Positions 42,101 to 54,100 of a stretch of 64,000 bases of DNA are shown here, piece after piece. The notes beneath the pieces were generated by a model. The model was given only the letters and a program-made list of their open reading frames with translations, ran no database searches and had not been told where the DNA came from. The position numbers and the translations under genes are program-made. Source of the DNA: Aspidapion aeneum (taxonomy: Eukaryota > Arthropoda > Insecta > Coleoptera > Brentidae); contig OY755046.1 of NCBI GenBank assembly GCA_963576565.1, positions 58,755,471 to 58,819,470 on the forward strand, in the 5' to 3' direction. Position 1 is the stretch's first letter; every line of letters starts with the position of its first letter.

Positions 42101-45100
42101 ATTCTTTCTTTTATGATCTTATTTCTTATATAATCTGCTCTAGATATTCTCATTGATCTTCTTATTGCATCCATTTCGACACTTTCCATTTTTGTTTGGT
42201 CTTTTTCTGTTACGCGACAAGTCTCTTTTTTTTGTTTTAAGCTTTTATTTAGCAATTTTGCTACAATGTTTTATTAAATTACACTTGATATTCAAATCCT
42301 CTATTCCATACAACAGCGCGATTTTCACCATTGTTTCATATATCTTAGATTTTTCATTCTTTTTTATCTTTCTGCTCCATAAAATACTGACATCCAATAA
42401 CTTTCTTTGCTTTTACTATTATTTTTTCCAGTTGTTTAAAGTATGTTCCTGTCTTATCAAATGTGACACCCAAAAATGTAATATTTTTTTTGTTTGAATA
42501 TTTTTAAACTTTAAAACCAGGTCAATAAATTAATATATAATATAAAAATAAAAATAAATAACACACAACGTTTTACAGTTGGATTCTCTATAAAAAAAAG
42601 CTATAAAAAAGCAATTCACATTGTATCGACTTTTCGAAATCCCCTCGTAGCTGAAAAACTACGAGGTTTATCAAGAAGCGGTTTTGATATTTGAAGACTT
42701 CTCGAAAATTGCACCCAGAACATTTTTACTTGCTTTTATGTATCTCGGCTAGAAACACCTGAAACCCCCCAAAAAAAAAACAACGAATTGGGCCCACCGT
42801 GTATATATTTAAAATTTTACAGAAAATGTAAAATTCTAAATCTACGTAGGTAAGAATTACCTACCGGTTTGTACCTTGTTGAAAAACAAGAAACATCGTT
42901 ATTCTTTTTGTGTGATTAATTTGTGGCAAACAAAGTAAAAAACCCCAAGCAGAATGAATTTTAATTTCGACTGTTTTAAGAATTTTATTTACGTCAGACA
43001 CCTTAATCACGTAATAAATGATAAAAACAAGGACAAAAATACAAATTTTACCAAATTTTGGTTCACTATAATTTTTTAGCATGCATATGTAATTGCTATT
43101 TAAACCTTTCTGATATTTATCTATTTATTATAATCTATTAAAATTTAAGTATTTAATTGTTTAAAATTTATCAAAAATAATATACAGGGTGTCCCAACTA
43201 AAAGGTAACAGACGTCTTTTTGGGTATTTTTCGTGCAAATTTGGACAAACGCTCGGACACGTCGATTTTGTGTACGAGGGGGACACTTTTTGGCTATCTT
43301 GACATTTTGTAGCACGCACCATCTTCGAGGGGTATACTTTACCCCTATATTTTGAATAGGGAAACTGGCTCCAGTGATACCTTGTTTTGAAGGCCTCTTG
43401 AATGTCTTTACAACCATGTAAAAATTTCAAAAATCTATCCATTAGTTTTTGAGATAATTGCCTTCAAACTTTCAAATTTAACATAGACTGATAAAATAAA
43501 AATTTAATCAGAATTTTATAGATTTCGGATTTAATTTTTATTTTATCATTCCATGTAAAATGTAAAAATTTAAAAGCAAATATCTCAAAAACTAATCTAT
43601 GGATTTTCAAAATTTTTACATGGTTATAAAGATATTCAAGAGAGCTTCAAAACAAGGTACCACTAGACCCACTTTCCCTATTCAAAATATAGAGGTAAAG
43701 TATACCCCTCGAAGATGGTGCGTGCCACAAAAATTTCAAGATAGCCAAAGAGTGTCCCCCTCGCAAACAAAATCAACGTGTTCGAGCGTTTCTCCAAATT
43801 CGCACGAAAAATACCCAAAAACACCTCTGTTACCTTTTAGTTGGAACACCCTGTATATTAAAATCTATACATTGTAGTATTATAGCATAATGCTTGGCAT
43901 AATCGAATATTTAGCCATTTTAATAGGTTTAGTTATTTGAGTTATAATATATCATCATATTATCCTTGATAATAATGACTTTTGCAATACAGAAAGGCAG
44001 TAATAGTGCCCGGCCGTATTATGACAGTTTTTCATTGTAAGATCAGCTGTGATCTTTCAATATAAGGTGTTTGTTTACTATAAGGACCGGAATAAATTCC
44101 CATGCTTCCTAAACCACTTATTTTAAAAATTGACTTTGATATGTCAATTTTAAAAAATCAACTGTGTCAAACTATCAAAATACTGCCTGACACTATTACT
44201 GCCTGGCTTTATTGCAATAAGTCCCTATTAATAGGGACTTCTTGGAAGAAAGCCATGCAGTCATTAACGTATTAAATACGTTAATGCATCATGCAGTAAT
44301 ATTTCCAAGCGGTATTTTGAGAGTTTTGCATTGAAAGATGAAGCTTATCTTTCAATATAAGACCTTTGTTGGCTATAAGAACCAGAATAAATACTGCCAT
44401 CTTTCTTTAAAGATTAATAAACGACTAATTTTTAAATTTGACTTTGTTATTATGTCAATTTTTAAAGTTCAACTGTCAGCCTACAATGTAAATCTGGTAA
44501 AATACTATTACAGGCTGGCTTACTATTTAGCCTTCTTTAATCCATGTGGACATAGGCCTTCCTGTCGCCGTGTTTATCCATCTAGTACCCGCATGTTTCT
44601 TCGAGTCGTCCGCCCATCTCATTTGGGGTCTTCCCCTACTTCTTTTATTTTCCCAAAAATTTCTAGTTTACAATAAATTTGTTTCATCGATCGTCTTTCT
44701 GTCTGATATTATGACCGGCAAATTTCCATTTTAATTTTGCTATTTCTCTGACATCCCTTACTTTTGTTTTATTTCTTATCCATTCATTCCTTTTTCTATC
44801 TGTTAGTTTTAGATGTAACATTTGTCTTTCCATTGATTTTTGGGCTTTTGTTACCTTATCCATGTTTGATTTTGTAACTGTCCAGGTCTGGGATCCATAA
44901 GTAAGTACAGGAAGGATACATTGGTTATACACTTTCGTTTTGAGGTACTGATGATATGTTATTATTTTTTAATATGTAGCTTAATTTACCGAATGCTGCC
45001 CAGGTCAATCTTACTCGTCTTTTGATTTCAGCTGTTTGGTTTTCTTTTTTTAGTTTAATAATTTGTCCGAGGTACATGTATTCCTTAGCTTGTTCTAGTT

Positions 45101-48100
45101 TCTCTTGGTTTATTCGGATCGTGATATCTTCATCTATGTTTGTTATTTTTTTAGTTTTAGTGTAGTTCATACTCAAGTCTATATTTTTAGCTGCAGTATC
45201 CAGTTCTACTTTCTTATCTGTTATTAAGGCGATATCATTAGCATATCTTATGTGGTTCAAGTATTGTCCGTTTACTTTGATGCCTATTTCTTCCCAATCT
45301 AAGTTTTTAGAAACATCTTCTAGGGCCTGGTTAAATAGTTTAGGGGATATTGTGTTATCCGGTCTCTAATATCTCGAAAGTAAAAGCTTTGAGGAAATAT
45401 TTTAAGACTTATACATATGTCTGTTTATTGCAAGTCACCATGAAATTTTTTTCCACTGCACCTATAGTACCTGTCTCGGCGTAAAACATCATCATATATT
45501 TATCTAGGTCAAGTTTAGCTAATTTAACGCGATATATCACTTTAGTTCATTACACCTAGTCCTTTTGATGCCAAGAAATCTAAAAGGTCTATGTCACTAC
45601 ATTTTTTGTCCTTAAATTGATTTTTTTTTAAATTAAATGCCCTATTCTCAAATTAAATGTTGAGTGACTTAATTAATATAACCATTTTTATTTTATTTAA
45701 TACAAAATTTGGAAGAATTTTGTTTATATTACTTTAGTTCATTACAGTCCTTTCGATGCCAAGAAATCTAAAACTCTTTGTCCTTAAATTGATTTAAAAA
45801 AAAATTAAATGCCCTATTCTCAAATTCTATTGAAACAAGCAGGCTTCAAAAAAGGTTTCAGTACAGTTGACCACCTATTGAATATAATGAACCATAACTA
45901 TCCTAATAGAACGAGCCAACGATTACAACATTCCACTATATTGCGTTTATAGACTTCGAAAAAGCTTTGTATAGCATTGAGCACTGGGCAGTAAAAGAAA
46001 TTTTAATTAATAGCCGAATTGATCACAGATACACAGACGTAAGCAACAACATCAATCAAAATCCACGAAGGAACCAAGCCAATCCGCATAAGAATAAGTG
46101 CAAGAAATGGGGACACAATATTCCCTAAACTATTTAACCAGGCCCTAGAAGATGTTTTTAAAAACTTAGATTAAGAAGAAATAGGCATCATACTAAGCGG
46201 CCAATACTTGAACCACCTAAAATATGCTGATGATATCGCCTTAATAACAGATAAGAAAGAAAAACTGCTATAAACGCTGGAAGAACTGGATACAGCAGCT
46301 AAAATATAGGCTTGAGTATGAACTACACTAAAACTTAAATCAAAACAAACACAGATGAGGATATCACGATCAGAATAACCAAACGAAAATAGAACAAGTA
46401 GAGGAATATATACCTGGGACAAATTATTATAATAAAAAAAGAAAACTAAACAGCTAAAATCAAGAGACGAGTAAAATTGGCCTGGATAGCATTCGGTAAA
46501 TTAAGCTACATATTACAAAATAAAAAATATTCTCAGTAGCTCAAAACGAAAGTGTAGTGCAATGTATCCTTCCTGTACTTACCTATGGATCCCAGACCTG
46601 AACCCTTACAAAATCAAACATGGATAAGGTAACAAAAGCCCAAAGATCAATGGTAAGACAAATGTTACATATAAAGCTAACAGATAGAAAAAGAAATGAA
46701 TGGATAAGAAATAAAACAAAAGTAAGGGATGTCAGAGGAGAAGTAAATGGTATTATACCTACCTAAACTCTTTCACCTCAGATAGTTTACTAATAAGTGG
46801 TAATTGATGGATTTCTGATGTAATTTTAAAGTCGCATGTTTAAGGAATATTTTTTATATATATTTATCGGTTTCACAACGTTCTACGTCTTCCGATACCC
46901 AATCTCCACCCGTTTCTGTTTGCCCATAATTCATCATCTAGGCCTCTTATTCTTATTTCACTGTCTATTCCTTCTTTCCAGCTTCTCCTTGGCTGTCCTC
47001 ATTTTCTTCGGCCAGTTGGTTTCCATTGTAGTATTTGTTTAGGTAGTCTTTCATTTCATCACCAGTTGTTTTGTTCTTATATCATCCACTAAAGTACGTT
47101 CACCCACTGTCATAATTTCTCTTATTCTTTGATTTGTAACTCTTTCTCTTTTTGATTTCCCTGCTGCTCTTCTCCAATAGTCCATCTCCGTAGCGGAAAG
47201 CATTTTTTCTGTTCTATCAATGGTTCTATCCTTGATTGGCCATACTTCTGAACCGTATGTAATAATACTTTTTACAATGGTGTTATATATAAGCTTTTTG
47301 TTATGTTTTGATATACTTTGGTCACAAATTATTCCATTTAATAAAGTTATTGCGTTTCTTTCTTGTACGTTACGATCTTTTATAGCTTTGTCTAGTGTTC
47401 CGTCAGCTGTAATTTTTAGACCCAAGTATTTATACTCATCACGGGACTGAATTTGCTGCCCGGTATTTAAGATTAGATCCTGTTTCATTCCACCGACACA
47501 CATATACTCTGTCTTATTGAGATTAACCTCTAGTCCCCACTTATTGTACTCTTCTATTAGTTTTCGTGTCATATATTCGAGGTCGTCATAATCCTGAGCC
47601 ACTACTATCTGATCATCGGCGAAACATAAAGTATACTAGGTGGTTTCGTCCAACGGAATTCCCATGTTTTGCCATTTTCTCTTCCATACTTTAAGGACTT
47701 GTTCCAAGTATATCTTTGGATAATATCTTAAGGGCTATTTTACTTTCTTGAAAAGTTTGTCGTTCTACATATGTCGCATATATAAAACGAACATTCGATG
47801 AAAAATGTAAATTTTTAAACATTATAGGCTTATGGGACTTTAAACAGTTCATCATAATGTAAAACAGCCTGTATATTCTTAGAGAGATGATACAGAAGTC
47901 CCATAGACCCCATGTCTTAGAAGTTCCAAATTATCATAAGTATAAAATAGTATTATGCTTACCTAAACTCTTTCACCTCAGATATTTTACTAATAAGTGG
48001 TAATTGATGGATTTCTGATGTAATTTTAAAGTGGCATGTTTAAAGAGATATTTTACTTTCTTGAAAAGTTTGTCGTTCTACATATGTCGCATAATATAAA

Positions 48101-51100
48101 ACGAGCTTTCGATGAAAAATGTAAATTTTTGGCCATTAAAGGCTTATAGGACCAGGGCTATCAAAATGGACGGGCCACGATCCTCCACTTTGTTGACGTC
48201 ACATCCGGGGCTGATTTTTTTTTGATGGTCACGTTACGACACATCTGATTGTCTTTAAAATTTTGAAGTTGGAATGACGGTTCATGGATATTTGATTTTT
48301 TGTTAAATAAAGCCGTTTTTGAGATTGTTTTTACTTTATTCTGGCAGAACAATTTTTTTAAAATGTATAGTAAGCCCTAATTTTTCATAGCCGCTTCATT
48401 AGCTCACACAAAAATTAAGTTTAAAGCAGAAGCGAATGTGACAATCACATATGACAAAGTCAAATACATGTCAAATATAACAGTTGGCATGTGGTACATG
48501 GCGGGTAATTTGAATTCAAAATAAGGAATGCTAAATCTTGAAGATTTTAACCTTTTAATCATGTTGCTTCCTTACAAACCTTTGGTGGAATATCGGGATG
48601 GTGTCTGAGAATATTTCACTGAAATTTTGCGGAAATCTATAGTGCCATTTTGAAAATATCATAAAAAAACGTCTGACCTCCCATAAGACCCAATGTAAAA
48701 TTCAGCCCCGGGAGAACAGCTGATTTTTTCAGGGTCGTGGCCTCTATTTTTGTGTTGGCCTTGATAGGACTTTAAACAGTTCACTTCGTAATTTTTAAGA
48801 CTATTTTCTTTTTTTTTGCTGGCGTTTGCTGGTTGTTATTATAACTGTCAAAAAGTTATCTCAAAAATTATTTATTATTACCGATTTTTTCAATTTTTTT
48901 TTGAGTATTTAGGTTTTTATGTTTTTTTTTTGTTTTTAATTTTTACTTTTTATCCTTTGTTTGTCAGTTTTCACCCCGTAGATAAAAAGTGAGAATTTTA
49001 TCCATAAAATACAGGACAAAAAGTAAACTTTCTATAACTGAAGTACGGAAAATTATTTTTCGAACTTAAGTAATGAAAAGTGCACTATTTATTCCGAATT
49101 ATAGGGATAAAAATTCAATTTTTAATCCCGGGATGCAAAGGGACATATAATGGTTAAAAGTGAATAATCGGGATGAAAAGTAACATGTCAAAAAATATAA
49201 AAATCGGAAATAAAAGCGACTGATCAGCGATCAAGAATAAAAATTTAAAAAAAAAGTGTAGAATGAAATAATAAAAAAAAAATTATTCAAAAAAACACCT
49301 AACTGCAAAATCTACTTGTAACTACTAGTCGCAGTTGGGTACAAAATTGATAGGTATACCTATAATATACGACATGCTTCAACTTTTAGTTTTGATCCCC
49401 AAAGCACACAAATTATACAGTTTTGTATTTTCATGAATCAGGTTATTGGGTAATTTTGTACCCAACTGCAACTAGTAGTTAAAAGTAGATTTAGCAGTTG
49501 GGTGTTTATTTTTAAATTTATATTTCCCACACAGCACTATGCATTTTGTCATTCATTTAGCGTTACCCAAAAAGTACGTGTAGATTTTCTATGGAAGGTG
49601 GGGAAGGAGAGGGAAGAGAGAACTAGTAAAATGGCGTTGAAAAAAATCTTAAAGCGTGTGCAGAAAGAAATTTCTACAACTATTACTAATAGGGAGGGTA
49701 AGGAGGAGAGAGGGAATGGGAGGGGGAAAACTAGTAATATGGTGTTGGAAAAAAAGTCTTAAAGTGTACAGAAAGAATTTTTGAAATCGCTCTATATTTG
49801 ATAAAATTTAAGAGGGTGGGGGGGGGGGAATGACTGGATGGGAGATAGGTGGGAGCAGGAAGGACTACAAAGTAATTACAGCAAATTAGAGGACACTGCA
49901 AAGGGGTTATCAAAGGCATTTCATTAAAATCTCCTGAAATGTAGGTAATGTGTATCCCTTAAGGCCGACATCATGTGACAAAATGGCGTCTAACGACCGC
50001 CATATTAATTCTTGTTTAAAAAAATATAGCCTATAGCACCTTCGGGATCAGTAGCAATTCAACGACACCTTTTTCGTCCAAATCGGTTCAGCCGTTTATC
50101 TTCTAGCGCGACACAAACTTACAAACATTACCCTTCCTTTCGCCGTGCTACAGTTGGGTAAAAAGTGCGAAAAATTGCGAATAAACCTCGTAATAAAAGC
50201 GAGGGGTGATCAGCTGAACCAAATTTGTACACCGTCCTACAGGACTTTAATAAATGTTGGGTCCTGTAGTGTCCTGTATAGTCCTGTACACATGTCCTGT
50301 ACAAGTCCTGCCTGTGGGGTCCTGTATAGGCCTGTGGCTGAAAAGGCGCCCATAAAAAAATTCGCGACCAAAAAAAAAAGTTATAGCTACAACTATTACT
50401 AATAAGGAGGGTAAGGAGGAGAGAGGGAAAGGGAAGGGGGGAAACTAGTAATATGGTGTTGGAAAAAAAGTCTTAAAGTGTGCAGAAAGAATTTTTGAAA
50501 TCGCTCTATATTTGATAAAATTATGCGAATATGGTTTTTTAAGAGGGTGGGGGGGGGAATGACAGGATGGGAGATAGGTGGGAGCACGGAGGACTACAAA
50601 GTAATTACAGCAAATTAGAGGACATTTTCAATTGGTTATCAAAGGCATTTTTATTAAAATCGCTGAAATGTAGTTAATTTGTATGCCTTAAAGCCGACAT
50701 CATGTGACAAAATAGCGTCTAACGACCGCCATATTGACACTTGTTTAAAAAAATATAGCCTATAGCACCTTCGGGATCAGTAGCAATTCAACGACACCTT
50801 TTTTGTCAAAATCGGTTTAGCCGTTTATCATCTAGCGCGACACAAACTTACAAACATTACCATTCCTTTCGCCGTGCTACAGTTGGGTAAAAACTGCGAA
50901 AAATTGCGAATAAACCTCGTAATAAAAGCAAGGGGTGATCAGCTGAACCAAATTTGTACACCGTCCTACAGGACTTTAATAAATGTTGGGTCCTGTATAG
51001 TCCTGTACATGTCCTGTACAAGTCCTGTATAGTCCTGTGGCTGAAAAGGCGCCATAAAAAATTCGCGACCAAAAAAAAAAGTCATCACGTCTTAACTCTC

Positions 51101-54100
51101 GTTTTTCTTAGAGAGCCGATTTGCCTTTGCGGACCTTAGTACTTAATCATGCCTAGGGCACCCCTTAGGCGCTAGTACCCTCAAGGTCCTGTATAGTCCT
51201 GTGGGGTCCTGTGGAAGTCCTGTATAGTCCTGTGGAAGTCCTGTGGGGTCCTGTTGAAAAAGTTGTACACCTACTGTGGGCAGCTGATCACCCCTTGAAT
51301 AAAAGTCTCTTTTTTTCACTGGACGAACTGTACACACCTTTCGGAAGGGGATAAAATAAAGATAAAAAGTGACCATTTAATCCTTTGGTCTTAACATAAA
51401 CTAATAATGTGCTATTTTTCAACATTTTCTATTTATAATTTGACCTGAACCACTAAACGCGACAAGCCAAGTTCAATGTTTAAATTAGTTTAAAAATCAA
51501 TTTTTTCCTCAAGGAAAAACTGCTAACTATGTTTTGTTTAAAATCACCTTGCATGTTCAACTCAGTGGCGTATTTAATTCGATTTTTTTTGAAAAGGTAG
51601 AAAATAAGATAAATAAGGAAAAAAGATTATTATTATTATTAAAAAGTTGAAATGTTTTTGAAAATTATTTTTTAAGCTTAGATTTGTAAACATTTTTATT
51701 ATTAGTATATACAGGGTCAAATTCGACGTTTTTGCCGGTTTTGGTATTTCTAGCCGAAATACACAAAAACGAGTGGACATGTCCTGGGCTCGATTTTCGA
51801 GACGTCTTCAAATATCAAAACCGCTTCTTTATAAACGTTGTAGTTTTTTAGCTACAAGGGGGTTTTGAAAAGTCTGCATTATGTAGTTGGCCTATAACTT
51901 TTATTTATGAAAATTTCATTTTGGTGTAAGATGCTTTTTCACAGGTTTTTTTTTATGAAGAATCCAACTGTCACTTCTAGTTTTTGAGATATTAAAAAAA
52001 GTTAAAATTTTCTGTTGGAATGACTCATTTTTTGTTTTTGTTTTAAAATCTACGTCAAATTTTCTGTTTAACGATATGTCATAAATGACAGTTCGTTACG
52101 CAGTTTTTAAGATATTTATGACATATCGTTAAACAGAAAATTTGAAGTAGATTTCGAAACAAAAACAAAAAATGAATCATTTCGTAAGAAAATTTAAACT
52201 TTTTGTAATATCTCAAAAACTAACAGTGACGCAAAAAATTTAGTTTGACAGTTGGGTTCTCCATAAAAATACCTGCAAAAAGCATCTTACACCAAAATGA
52301 AATTTTCATAAATAAAAAAGTTATAGGCCACCTCCATAAATGCAGACTTTTCAAAATCCCCTTGTAGCTTAAAAACTACGAGGTTTATCAAGAAGCGGTT
52401 TTGATATTTGAAGACGTCTCGAAAATCGAGCCCAGGACATGTCCACTCGTTTTTGTGTATCTCGGCTAGAAATACCTAAAACCAGCAAAAAGCATCGAAT
52501 TTGGCCCACCCTGTACATTACAGCAAAAACTATTTAAATATTTTAAGATATTAGGGACTTATTGCAATAAAGCCAGGCAGTAATTGTGCCGGGCACTATT
52601 CTGACAGTTTCGCATTTTAAGAACAGCTGTCTTCTTTCAAAATTAGGCCTTTAAGTATTAGATCCAGAAGATCCAAAATTAATAGTGTCGCTACTATTAA
52701 TGGAAAATAAACGACTGGATTTATAAATTCGACTTTGGTATGTTAATTTTGAAAGATCAAATGTCACTTTTCAATGGGAAACTGTCAGAATAGTACCCGG
52801 CACTTTTATGGCCTGGCCTTATTGCAATAAGTTCCTATTTATTTAAAATTTGTAGCCTTATTAATTTTTATATTTCTATGGTACACCCATGACGTTAATA
52901 GCAGTACATTTTTAAACTTTAACCAGGTCATAAATCATATTTTCCCGTGATTAAATATAATTCGTTTTTCTAATCTGTATGCAGTAAAAATTTGCAAATT
53001 CCTGAACACTAAATTTTAGATTTATTTATATATTTTTTTGCACTTCCTTTTAAACAAAATAAAAATGTTCCTATTGTTTGTACCCACTGTTTTTTAGCTT
53101 TTCTAGCCCGCCTAGCTAGACTAGAAATAATATTGTTTTTGATGGAAAAAAAATTGAGATAAAGCCGAAAATTCATGGGGTGTATTTGGACCTATCTTAG
53201 CAATCTCGTCGTGACGTCTATCGGTGTGTGTGTCTGTCCGTTTCACGATAGCTCGTGAACCGCTGGACCAATCTTTATGAGATTTTCATAAAAAATAGTG
53301 TTCGACACTGTAACGAGCTAAAAGAAGTTTGGTCAGGTATTTCACAGATAATAGTAGAACACATTTTTATCAATAATTTGTGTTATTACCAAAAACTTCG
53401 TCGGAGCTTTAGTTTCTGAGATTATTACCAAAAACTGTTTTTAAGGCTGATATATAGCGCAGGATTCACTTAGACTGTGCTAATGGGCTAGGAAGGTATC
53501 AGATCTGTCAAGGATCCATTTATTAAAAACTCTAACACTAAAAAATTAATGTGTTTAAGATTGTTATGAAATCTTTAGTATTTTATAGATATAATACTAG
53601 TGTAGCCTGCTAATAAATATCCCACTGTATCTAATTTGACCTTAGTTATGAATTGTTTTATAATAATAGTAATAGTAATAAAGTTATGATAGATAAAATT
53701 AAATCTGGAATGACAAAGATTGAAAATATGCATTATATTATAATATCGTGAGTATTGAACTATTTTTTTACGATTTTATTTCTTTCTGCTCGATATGAAT
53801 GAATTATGCCTTAAAGTATATAATTAAGTTAATTAGGAGAGTGGTTGTGTTGTAAGAAAATCCAAATTACTCATTGCACTACACCTGCATTACACATAAA
53901 TGAAAAACATTCTTTTTGTTTATAGAGTTGTTCAGTATACATTTTGTTTCACACTAAGATAATTTTTTTTTTAAAAGTTTCTCCTGCTTAGCCGGGACTC
54001 GAACCCGGAACCTTTGATTATGTACGCTCTCGCCCTACTAATTGCGTTACCAAACACGTAGGTATAAATTTTTGGAAACTTATCTACTGGTAAAGCCACT

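Noticed and set aside
42153..42497. 114-codon plus-strand frame
   Set aside because: F/L/I-rich antisense of the LINE-3a C-terminal region and AT-rich flank.
43145..43877. Three ~90-codon frames on both strands at 43145-43877
   Set aside because: They read mirror-image arms of a TA-type palindromic MITE; the resemblance between them comes from the inverted repeat.
53985..54075. Functional tRNA gene on the minus strand
   Set aside because: The T-arm is perfect, but I cannot pair an acceptor stem or a clear anticodon arm; a SINE head is more likely.
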